From the NCBI RefSeq assembly GCF_900188155.1, contig NZ_FZOG01000003.1, positions 1 through 64,000 of the forward strand: a stretch of DNA of 64,000 nt, given 5' to 3'. Position 1 is the stretch's first letter. Each line of letters starts with the position of its first letter. The translations under genes and the position numbers were made by a program. Below, one piece after another: positions 57,242 through 64,000 of this stretch. Source of the stretch: Pseudomonas segetis. GTDB lineage: Bacteria > Pseudomonadota > Gammaproteobacteria > Pseudomonadales > Pseudomonadaceae. The notes under the pieces are model-generated. The model was not told where the DNA came from, did not search any database, and saw only the letters and a program-made list of their open reading frames with translations.

Positions 57242-58315
57242 ATGCCGCCTACTTATCGCTCTCTACTCGACCGCATCCAGCTGAGCTGGGTTCCATTGCT
57301 GCTCATCGCCCTGCTGAGCGGTTGTTCAAGCCTTGATTACTACAGCCAACTACTTGATGGGCAGGTTGATCTATTACAGCGCCGCCAGACTATTTCGCAG
57401 CTGCTCAGCAACCCTCAGACCGATGCACAATTGCGCAGACGCCTGGCGCTGTCGCAACAGGCGCGCAGCTTTGCCAGCCAGCACCTGGCCCTGCCCGATA
57501 ACCAGAGCTACCGGGTCTACGCGGATGTGCAGCGGCCATTTGTGCTCTGGAATGTGTTTGCCACCCCTGAGTTCTCGCTAAAACCCGAACTGCACTGCTT
57601 CCCCATCGCCGGTTGCGTGGCCTATCTCGGCTATTACCAGCTGGGACGTGCGCGCGGCGCGGCAGCCCTGCTCAAGCAGCAAGGGCTGGATGTCTACATG
57701 GGTGGTGTCGAGGCCTATTCGACCCTGGGCTGGTTTGATGACCCACTGCTCAACACCATGTTGCGCTGGAGTGACGAGCGCTTGGTCTCGGTGATTTTCC
57801 ATGAGCTGGCCCATCAACAGTTTTACGTTGCGGGCGATACCGAGTTCAACGAATCCTTCGCCACCTTTGTCGAGCAACAGGGGCTGCGCCAGTGGCGAGC
57901 CGAACGAGGCCAGTCCGCTGCAGACCCGTCAGCCGACCAGCAACGCGAGCAGTTCACCCAGCTTGTGCTAAAAACGCGTGCGCGCCTGGAAACGCTGTAC
58001 GCCAGCGGTCAATCCGCCGAGCAGATGCGCCAGGGCAAGCAAGCTGAATTTGATCGCTTGCGCGCCGAGTACCACGACCTGCGCCAGCGCAGCTGGGGCG
58101 GGGTCGGTCGTTATGATGGCTGGATCAACTCACCGATCAATAACGCCAAGCTGCTGCCCTTTGGCCTTTATGATCAATGGGTGCCTGCATTCGCCAAGCT
58201 GTTTGCCGAGGCCAACGGCGACTGGCCAGTGTTCTACCAAAAGGTCGCGAAACTGGGTGGATTACCGGCAGATCAGCGCAAGGCAGCGCTTGAACAAAGG
58301 CTAATGGCAAATTAG
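57242..58315 (+). CDS. Lipoprotein zinc aminopeptidase (PF10023-like)
   Basis: A 357-residue predicted lipoprotein (lipobox LLSGC, Cys28) with the metallopeptidase motif H187-E-L-A-H191 and a downstream NESFATFVE that supplies the third zinc ligand (Glu204). This layout matches the 'putative aminopeptidase' family. It probably trims peptides in the periplasm or at the outer membrane; no substrate is known. Located between the lipoprotein pair and a DUF1161 gene. Confidence 0.85.
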   Translation: MPPTYRSLLDRIQLSWVPLLLIALLSGCSSLDYYSQLLDGQVDLLQRRQTISQLLSNPQTDAQLRRRLALSQQARSFASQHLALPDNQSYRVYADVQRPFVLWNVFATPEFSLKPELHCFPIAGCVAYLGYYQLGRARGAAALLKQQGLDVYMGGVEAYSTLGWFDDPLLNTMLRWSDERLVSVIFHELAHQQFYVAGDTEFNESFATFVEQQGLRQWRAERGQSAADPSADQQREQFTQLVLKTRARLETLYASGQSAEQMRQGKQAEFDRLRAEYHDLRQRSWGGVGRYDGWINSPINNAKLLPFGLYDQWVPAFAKLFAEANGDWPVFYQKVAKLGGLPADQRKAALEQRLMAN

Positions 58316-58389
58316 CAGCATGACTGGCGAACTAGTTGCCATTGCTTGCGTCTAAATTAAACCCAATTGCTCACCAAGGGCGGAGCCTC

Positions 58390-58650
58390 ATGTTTAGCAC
58401 AATCAAACTCCACACATTCGTGGCATTTATTGCTCTCGGCGCTGGGTTACTGGGCAGTGCGGGCGCGCAGGCGGCGGTCAAACCTTGCGAAGAGCTCAAG
58501 CAAGAGATCGAGGTCAAGATCCAGGCATCAGGCGTGCAGAGCTACACCCTGGAAATCGTCCCCAACGCTGAGGTTGAAGACGAAAACATGGTGGTAGGCA
58601 GTTGCGATGGCGGCACCAAGAAGATCATCTACCAGCGTAACGACAGCTAA
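58390..58650 (+). CDS. Secreted DUF1161 protein
   Basis: An 86-residue protein with a signal peptide (cleaved after AQA, before AVKPCEEL). The mature part has two Cys (PCEEL and GSCDGGTKK) that likely form a disulfide, and the sequence KPCEELKQEIEVKIQ typical of DUF1161. Pseudomonads often carry such genes near trpI. GGAG precedes the ATG; a further upstream in-frame ATG is rejected because it pushes the signal peptide inwards. Function unknown. Confidence 0.85.
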   Translation: MFSTIKLHTFVAFIALGAGLLGSAGAQAAVKPCEELKQEIEVKIQASGVQSYTLEIVPNAEVEDENMVVGSCDGGTKKIIYQRNDS

Positions 58651-58668
58651 ACCCGCACTCGCTTTGAC

Positions 58669-59316
58669 TCAGCCCGCAAAGGCCTGATGCAGTTCACCTA
58701 GCGTCTGGAAGTGATAGCGCGGTTGCTCGCCCCTGAGTTCAGCGAAGCTACCAAACCCATAACCCACTGCGGCGGCGTCCAAGCCATTTTCGCGGGCGCC
58801 TATCAGGTCGTGCTTGCGGTCACCAATCATCAGGCAATCGCCTGGCGCCAAGCCTTCGCGCTCCAGCAGATGGGCAATCAGCTCGACCTTGTTGGTCCGC
58901 GTACCGTCCAACTCACTGCCGTAGATCACCTTGAACTGCTCGGAAAAACCGAAGTGCTGGGCGATCCTGGCAGCAAATACCTGTGGCTTGCTGGTCGCCA
59001 CATACAGGCTGCGCTGCTGGCTATTGAGTAGGGCCAGCAACTGTGGAATGCCCGAGAACATCCGGTTCTCATACAAGCCGACATCGGCAAAGCGCTCGCG
59101 ATAAAAATTCACCGCCTGCCAGGCCGTCTCCTGATCCAGCGCATAGGTGCTCATAAAGCACTGCAACAGTGGCGGGCCAATAAAATGCTCGAGCGCTTGC
59201 AGCTCAGGTTCATCGATACCGAGCTTGCCCAGCGCATATTGCACCGAGCGAGTGATGCCTTCACGCGGGTCGGTGAGCGTGCCGTCGAGGTCGAACAAAA
59301 TATTCTGATAATGCAT
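58669..59316 (-). CDS. HAD-family phosphatase (phosphoglycolate phosphatase-like)
   Basis: A 215-residue HAD hydrolase: catalytic DLDGTLTD (Asp9, Asp11), TSKPQVFA and the acidic GDRKHDLIGA motif. An alpha-helical cap lies between residues about 18 and 85. It is similar to Gph-type phosphatases but substrate specificity is broad in the family. The ATG before HYQNILFDLDG gives a normal length. The upstream gap of about 230 bases to the sulfite dehydrogenase gene shows no gene. Confidence 0.88.
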   Translation of the reverse strand: MHYQNILFDLDGTLTDPREGITRSVQYALGKLGIDEPELQALEHFIGPPLLQCFMSTYALDQETAWQAVNFYRERFADVGLYENRMFSGIPQLLALLNSQQRSLYVATSKPQVFAARIAQHFGFSEQFKVIYGSELDGTRTNKVELIAHLLEREGLAPGDCLMIGDRKHDLIGARENGLDAAAVGYGFGSFAELRGEQPRYHFQTLGELHQAFAG

Positions 59317-59544
59317 CGCAATCGCCCGTCTGGCGCCATGAAAAGAGTGCGCCACCATACAAAAAACAGGCCGCCAAACAAAGCATAGGCACTCCGCTAT
59401 TTTACCCCCACGCCCATCTGGACCGACCACCGACCCCAAACTGGTCGTTGTGCATGGCGCCACGGCCAACTAGGGTCGAAGCACAACAATGGCGCCCGGC
59501 TTGATTGCGTGGCGCCGCCAACAACAGGCAAGGAGAGGCCAAGT

Positions 59545-60858
59545 ATGTCTAAAGATCAACCTGGCATTCACGAGCTCTATGCAAAAGATCCGGTCGAAGC
59601 CGAAAAACTGCTCTGGGACCGCGAGGCCGAACCAAGCCGTCGTGGCTTTCTTAAACGCAGCAGCCTGCTGGCAATGGCTTCTGCCCTGGGCGCCAGCATT
59701 CCATACGCCCGGTTCATGCCGCTGGGACTTATTCCTGCCGGGCTTGCCCATGCCGATGAGCCCTTCAGCATTGAAGGCAAGGACGGCCTCAAGGTACTCA
59801 ACGACAGGCCCTTGAACGCTGAAACCCCTGCTCATTTGCTCGACGATGAAGTCACGCCTGCGCGCCATATGTTTGTGCGCAACAACGGCATTCCCCCAGC
59901 ACTCGAAACCCTGGATGCGGCCAACTGGAAACTGGAAATCGCAGGCGAGTCGTGTGTCACGCCTATGACCTTCACCGTTGCCGAACTGAAATCGCGCTTC
60001 AAACACCATACCTATCAACTGGTGGTCGAATGCGGCGGCAATGGCCGCAGTGAATTCGTCCCGGCGGCAAGTGGCAACCAATGGTCGGTGGGCGCCGTCG
60101 CCTGCCCAACCTTCACCGGGGTGCGCCTGCGCGATGTGCTCGAAGCCTGCGGAATCAAGAAAGATGCCGTTTACATCGGCTATTACGGCGCAGATGCGCA
60201 CCCAAGTGGCGACCCAAGCAAGCATGCGATCTCACGTGGCGTCCCCATGGCCAAGGCGCTGGAAGACCAGACGCTGATTGCCTGGGCCATGAATGACCAG
60301 CCAATTCCTTACCTCAATGGCCGGCCACTGCGCCTGGTTTGCGGCGGTTGGCCAGCCTCGACATCTGGCAAATGGCTGAGCAAGATCGTGGTGCGCAACA
60401 AGGTCCATGACGGCAACAAGATGGCGGCCCCGTCCTACAGCGTGCCCAAGTACCCGGTCGCGCCGGGTAGCGAGGTTCCCGTCGAAGACATGCAGATTAT
60501 TGAATCAATGCCGGTAAAGTCACTGATCACCTTCCCCAAATCCGGTGTCAGCCTGCCACTTGCGCAAAGCGTGCAGGTGCGTGGTCATGCCTGGGCGGGC
60601 GATCTTGAGGTCAGCGAAGTGCATGTTTCAACCGACTTCGGCGTCACCTGGCAACCGGCCAAGCTCAAGGCGCCGGTTAATCGCCTGGCATGGCAGCACT
60701 GGAGTGCAGAGCTGAATTTTAGCGAGAAGGGCTATTACGAGGTCTGGGCGCGCGCGGTCGATAATCAGGGTCGCTCACAGCCCATGTTGGTGCCGGGCTG
60801 GAATCCCAAGGGCTACCTGAACAACGCCTGCCATCGCATTGCTATTCAGATAGTCTAG
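59545..60858 (+). CDS. sorA: Tat-exported sulfite dehydrogenase, molybdopterin subunit
   Basis: A 437-residue sulfite-oxidase-family protein. The N-terminus has an N-extension and a twin-arginine signal (SRRGFLKRSS, residues 31-40). The molybdenum-binding domain has the cysteine ligand C163 in VECGGNGRSEF, and the C-terminal dimerisation domain follows. It oxidises sulfite to sulfate in the periplasm. The start has GGAG upstream; an in-frame ATG 12 codons earlier is rejected. The next gene encodes a c-type cytochrome, as in SorAB systems. Confidence 0.85.
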   Translation: MSKDQPGIHELYAKDPVEAEKLLWDREAEPSRRGFLKRSSLLAMASALGASIPYARFMPLGLIPAGLAHADEPFSIEGKDGLKVLNDRPLNAETPAHLLDDEVTPARHMFVRNNGIPPALETLDAANWKLEIAGESCVTPMTFTVAELKSRFKHHTYQLVVECGGNGRSEFVPAASGNQWSVGAVACPTFTGVRLRDVLEACGIKKDAVYIGYYGADAHPSGDPSKHAISRGVPMAKALEDQTLIAWAMNDQPIPYLNGRPLRLVCGGWPASTSGKWLSKIVVRNKVHDGNKMAAPSYSVPKYPVAPGSEVPVEDMQIIESMPVKSLITFPKSGVSLPLAQSVQVRGHAWAGDLEVSEVHVSTDFGVTWQPAKLKAPVNRLAWQHWSAELNFSEKGYYEVWARAVDNQGRSQPMLVPGWNPKGYLNNACHRIAIQIV

Positions 60859-60866
60859 GAGGACCC

Positions 60867-61259
60867 ATGGCCCATTCAACTGCCCTGAGTCTGTTGCTGC
60901 TTGGCCTTTTCTCCATCTCGGTCCAGGCCGCTGAAACCGCTGCGCAGACCGACCACGCCAGCGGCTTCATCATCGCGCCCGGCTGGGAAACCGTACGCAA
61001 TAACTGCATGGCCTGTCACTCGGCCAAACTGGTTACGCAAAACAGCGGCAGCCGCGAACATTGGCTTTCATTGATCCGCTGGATGCAGGACAAGCAAGGT
61101 TTATGGCCCTTTGATGCAAAAACCGAAGACACCATACTCACCTACCTGAGCAGCAACTACGGCGCCAAAGTTGAAACCCGGCGCCCGGCCTTACTGGCCG
61201 AACAATTACCGGAAAACCCGCTCCGCAAACCCAAGCAGTCACCGTCCAAAGCAGATTGA
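60867..61259 (+). CDS. sorB: Monohaem c-type cytochrome, partner of the sulfite dehydrogenase
   Basis: A 130-residue secreted protein (signal peptide ending SVQA) with one haem site CMACH (Cys47, Cys50, His51). It follows sorA by eight bases behind an AGGAGG site, so the two are co-translated, and it should accept electrons from sulfite oxidation. Assignment as SorB rests mainly on context. A repeat fragment lies right after its stop. Confidence 0.82.
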   Translation: MAHSTALSLLLLGLFSISVQAAETAAQTDHASGFIIAPGWETVRNNCMACHSAKLVTQNSGSREHWLSLIRWMQDKQGLWPFDAKTEDTILTYLSSNYGAKVETRRPALLAEQLPENPLRKPKQSPSKAD

Positions 61260-61261
61260 CG

Positions 61262-61369
61262 GCTTAGGGAGCCACTGAAAAAGGTCGCGAACAAAGATAG
61301 GACAAGGCACAACGACCAACGGGAGTAACAGCCGAAGGCTGGCCCGTAGGCCGAGCACCAGCGAGTAGA
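61262..61369 (+). repeat. Partial copy of a dispersed repeat element
   Basis: This segment matches the outer part of the element at 61969-62211 in inverted orientation. Positions 61325-61369 match 62134-62178 at 44 of 45 bases, and the outer end (GCTTAGGGAGC... CTGAAAAA) also corresponds, with an insertion between. It ends seven bases before the carbonic anhydrase stop codon. Confidence 0.75.
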
Positions 61370-61375
61370 GCCTCG

Positions 61376-61918
61376 TTAGTGTCCGTAGCCCTCCATCAGA
61401 TGCTGATCCTTGAGATTCACGTAGTTTTTCGAGCTGTAGCAGAAGTAACTGCGTTCCTTGTCACTCAAGGGACGCACCTGCCTGGCCGGGCTGCCGACAT
61501 AGAGAAAACCGCTTTCCAGGCGCTTGCCAGGCGGCACCAGGCTACCAGCGCCCAGCACCACTTCATCCTCGATCACGGCGCCGTCCATGACAATGCTGCC
61601 CATGCCGACCAACACCCGGCTACCAATGCTGCAACCATGCAGGGTGACCTTGTGCGCGATGGTCACATCGTCGCCAATATTCAGTGGATAACCGGCAGGG
61701 TTGAAGGGGCCGGCGTGAGTGATATGCAAAACGCAGCCATCCTGGATACTGGTGCGCTGGCCGATACGGATGCTGTGCATGTCGGCGCGAATCACGGTCA
61801 GCGGCCAAACCGAGCTGTCGTCGCCAATCTCGACGTCACCCAGCACCACTGCAGAGCTGTCGACAAATGCGCGCTCGCCCAATTGCGGAGTAAATTGCTG
61901 GTAAGTTCGAATCGACAC
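61376..61918 (-). CDS. Gamma-class carbonic anhydrase-like protein
   Basis: A 180-residue left-handed beta-helix protein of the gamma-carbonic anhydrase family. The zinc histidines are H65, H89 and H94 (CVLHITHAG and IAHKVTLHGC). The hexapeptide repeats are clear (I/VxxGxx). The GTG start at 61918 has AAGGAA upstream; the longer frame runs into a repeat element and is rejected. In P. aeruginosa the gene lies beside prlC. Whether it hydrates CO2 is unknown for most members. Confidence 0.9.
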   Translation of the reverse strand: MSIRTYQQFTPQLGERAFVDSSAVVLGDVEIGDDSSVWPLTVIRADMHSIRIGQRTSIQDGCVLHITHAGPFNPAGYPLNIGDDVTIAHKVTLHGCSIGSRVLVGMGSIVMDGAVIEDEVVLGAGSLVPPGKRLESGFLYVGSPARQVRPLSDKERSYFCYSSKNYVNLKDQHLMEGYGH

Positions 61919-61968
61919 GATAGATTCCTTTTGGCTGCTAATAATCACGATTCTAAATAGGATACCGA

Positions 61969-62211
61969 GGAAACGCTGAAAAAATACTGCGCTCGGCACT
62001 ACTGCGTTGAAAAGCTGCTCACAGCCTTCAGGCTGAACGGACTTTAGTTGGACAGCCCTTGCTGCAGCCCCGAAAGGGTGGCAACGCGAATCAAATGCTC
62101 ATTTAGAATACTAAACTGTGTTTTTTCACATTTTCTACTCGCTGGTGCTCGGCCTACGGGCCTGCCTTCGGCTGTTACTTCCTTGGGTCGCTACTTTTTT
62201 CAGACGCTCCC
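61969..62211 (-). mobile_element. MITE-like repeat element with terminal inverted repeats
   Basis: About 243 bp bounded by imperfect terminal inverted repeats: GGAAACGCTGAAAAAATACTG at the left and, on the other strand, GGGAGCGTCTGAAAAAAGTAG at the right. It contains internal small palindromes (GGCC-CGTA-GGCC; GCCGAAGGC) and no coding frame of note. The ends look like transposase recognition sites, so a non-autonomous element is likely. No clear target-site duplication could be fixed. Confidence 0.55.
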
Positions 62212-62300
62212 TAAGCCTATGGGTTGTTAATTGGCCTGAGTGACCCAATAACTGAACCAAGAGTTTTTTATTTTTGCCTTCAAATGACAGGTGCCTGCCC

Positions 62301-64000
62301 GTGACCGATAGCAATCCGCTGCTCCAGAACTTCGACTTGCCGCCCTACTCCAGCATTCGCCCCGAGCATGTTGAGCCAGCGGTAGACACCATTCTTGCTG
62401 AGAACCGTGCGGCTATCACCGAATTGCTCGAGCAACATGCTGACGCACCGAGCTGGGCCGCTCTGGTGCTGGCGCTTGACGAGCTCAACGGACGCCTGGA
62501 ACGGGCCTGGGGCCCGGTGAGTCACCTCAACGCCGTGCGCAACAACGCTGAATTGCGTCAGGCGTACGAAGCCTGCTTGCCGAAACTGTCCGAGTATTTC
62601 ACCGAAATCGGCCAGAATCGGCGCTTATTCGAAGCCTACAAGGCACTGTCGAGCAGCCCTGAGTCAACGGGCTACGATGTTGCGCAGCAAACGATCCTGC
62701 AGCACACCCTGCGAGATTTCCGCTTGTCCGGTATCGATCTGCCAGAAGCCGAACAGCAGCGCTATGGCGCGATTCAAATGCGCCTCTCAGAGCTGGCCAG
62801 CCACTTTTCCAACCAACTGCTGGACGCCACCCAGGCGTGGAGCAAGCACGTCACTGACGAAGCGCAGTTGCAGGGCATTACCGATTCAGCCAAGCAGCAA
62901 ATGGCCGAAGCAGCCAAGGCCAAGGGACTTGAAGGCTGGTTGATCACCCTGGAGTTCCCCAGCTACTACGCGGTGATCACCTATGCCGACAACCGCGCGC
63001 TGCGTGAAGAAATCTATGCCGCCTACTGCACCCGCGCCTCGGATCAAGGCCCGAATGCCGGGCAAAATGACAATACCCCGGTGATGCAGGAAATCCTCGA
63101 CCTGCGCCAGGAACTGGCAACGCTGCTTGGTTTCGCCAACTATTCGGAGCTGAGCCTGTCGAGCAAGATGGCGGAGGATAACGCGCAAGTGCTGAGCTTC
63201 CTGCGTGACCTGGCCGTGCGCAGCAAGCCCTTTGCCGAACAAGACCTCAAGGAACTGCAAGCCTTTGCCCGCGAGCAAGGCTGCGCTGACTTGCAAAGCT
63301 GGGACGCCGCTTACTACGGCGAGAAGCTTCGCGAGCAGCGCTACAGTATTTCGCAGGAAATCCTGCGCCCGTATTTTCCGATCGACAAAGTACTGACCGG
63401 CCTGTTCGCCATTGTCGAAAAACTCTATGGGATTCAAATCCGGGAACTCAGCGACTTCGATACCTGGCACCCGGATGTGCGCCTGTTTGAAATCAGCGAA
63501 AACGGCGAGCATGTCGGCCGTTTCTTCTTCGACCTCTATGCCCGGGCCAACAAGCGTGGCGGCGCATGGATGGACGGTGCCCGTGACAAGCGTCGCAACG
63601 CAGCAGGCGAACTGATCAGCCCGGTGGCCAACCTGGTGTGCAACTTCACCCCGGCGGTTGGCGACAAACCTGCCTTGCTGACCCATGATGAAGTCACCAC
63701 CCTGTTCCACGAATTTGGCCATGGCTTGCATCACCTGCTGACCCAGGTCGAGCACGCTGGGGCCTCGGGCATCAATGGCGTGGCCTGGGATGCGGTGGAG
63801 CTGCCGAGCCAATTCATGGAAAACTGGTGCTGGGAACCCGAAGGCCTCGCGTTGATTTCAGGCCACTACCAAAGCGGCGAAGCGCTGCCGCAAGACCTGC
63901 TGGACAAGATGCTTGCCGCGAAGAACTTCCAGTCGGGACTGATGATGGTTCGCCAGTTGGAGTTCTCCCTGTTCGACTTCGAACTGCACGCCACCCATGG
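62301..64000 (+). CDS. prlC: Oligopeptidase A, truncated by the window edge
   Basis: PrlC (oligopeptidase A) is a cytosolic M3-family zinc peptidase that degrades peptides, including cleaved signal peptides. The frame is open from a GTG at 62301, preceded by AGGTG seven bases upstream, to the end of the window (566 full codons), and the stop is not seen. It begins VTDSNPLLQNFDLPPYSSI. The zinc site H470-EFGH474 is intact, as is the GLHHLLT stretch after it. A few more hundred bases would complete the usual length of about 680 residues. Confidence 0.93.
   Translation, partial: MTDSNPLLQNFDLPPYSSIRPEHVEPAVDTILAENRAAITELLEQHADAPSWAALVLALDELNGRLERAWGPVSHLNAVRNNAELRQAYEACLPKLSEYFTEIGQNRRLFEAYKALSSSPESTGYDVAQQTILQHTLRDFRLSGIDLPEAEQQRYGAIQMRLSELASHFSNQLLDATQAWSKHVTDEAQLQGITDSAKQQMAEAAKAKGLEGWLITLEFPSYYAVITYADNRALREEIYAAYCTRASDQGPNAGQNDNTPVMQEILDLRQELATLLGFANYSELSLSSKMAEDNAQVLSFLRDLAVRSKPFAEQDLKELQAFAREQGCADLQSWDAAYYGEKLREQRYSISQEILRPYFPIDKVLTGLFAIVEKLYGIQIRELSDFDTWHPDVRLFEISENGEHVGRFFFDLYARANKRGGAWMDGARDKRRNAAGELISPVANLVCNFTPAVGDKPALLTHDEVTTLFHEFGHGLHHLLTQVEHAGASGINGVAWDAVELPSQFMENWCWEPEGLALISGHYQSGEALPQDLLDKMLAAKNFQSGLMMVRQLEFSLFDFELHATH

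Overview
The window looks like a chromosomal segment of a Pseudomonas species or a very close relative. The basis is gene content and order: a complete pelABCDEFG operon, a D-rhamnan (common polysaccharide antigen, A-band) cluster in the order known from P. aeruginosa, gcdR/gcdH with a CoA-transferase, split pntAA-pntAB-pntB, recCBD, trpI with trpBA, DUF2388 and DUF1127 proteins, and prlC. Nearly all of it is dense, ordinary chromosomal coding sequence. I see no prophage, CRISPR array, tRNA or intact insertion sequence.

Left end (1-12.8 kb): three tandem strong promoters with 16-bp spacers and GC-rich discriminators point out of the window to the left. They are typical of a stable-RNA (most likely rRNA) operon. 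The pel operon (pelA to pelG, minus strand, genes mostly overlapping) ends about 43 bp upstream of the first of them. Its c-di-GMP receptor PelD, hydrolase/deacetylase PelA and glycosyltransferase PelF keep the residues known to matter, and a FleQ-box-like sequence lies upstream of pelA.

12.8-21.3 kb: a glutarate-catabolism unit (CoA-transferase and gcdH, with divergent gcdR and a palindromic operator between), the proton-translocating transhydrogenase pntAA-pntAB-pntB with a terminator, a secreted cytochrome P460-like haem protein, and a small DUF1127 protein.

21.4-36.5 kb: a long minus-strand polysaccharide cluster. Five upstream genes (two paralogous glycosyltransferases, two paralogous methyltransferases, one membrane acyltransferase) run into rmd, gmd, wbpW, wzm, wzt, wbpX, wbpY, wbpZ. 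Together they should make GDP-D-rhamnose, polymerise it, probably modify the chain, and export it by an ABC transporter.

37-50 kb: two tandem small secreted DUF2388 proteins with a large secreted DUF4105 protein that carries two protease-like motifs; a GFA-domain protein; an AEC transporter; then recC-recB-recD.

50-64 kb: trpBA with divergent trpI, dodecin, an outer-membrane barrel protein, an LLM oxidoreductase, an OsmC protein, a pair of paralogous lipoproteins, a lipoprotein metallopeptidase, a DUF1161 protein, a HAD phosphatase, a Tat-exported sulfite dehydrogenase with its cytochrome, and a gamma-class carbonic anhydrase flanked by inverted copies of a short repeat element. The right edge cuts prlC.

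Most promising for new biology are the DUF2388-DUF2388-DUF4105 unit, the modification block of the D-rhamnan cluster, the paired hairpins ahead of gmd, and the inverted repeat element around the carbonic anhydrase gene. All functional statements come from reading the sequence and remembered family knowledge; no database search was run.
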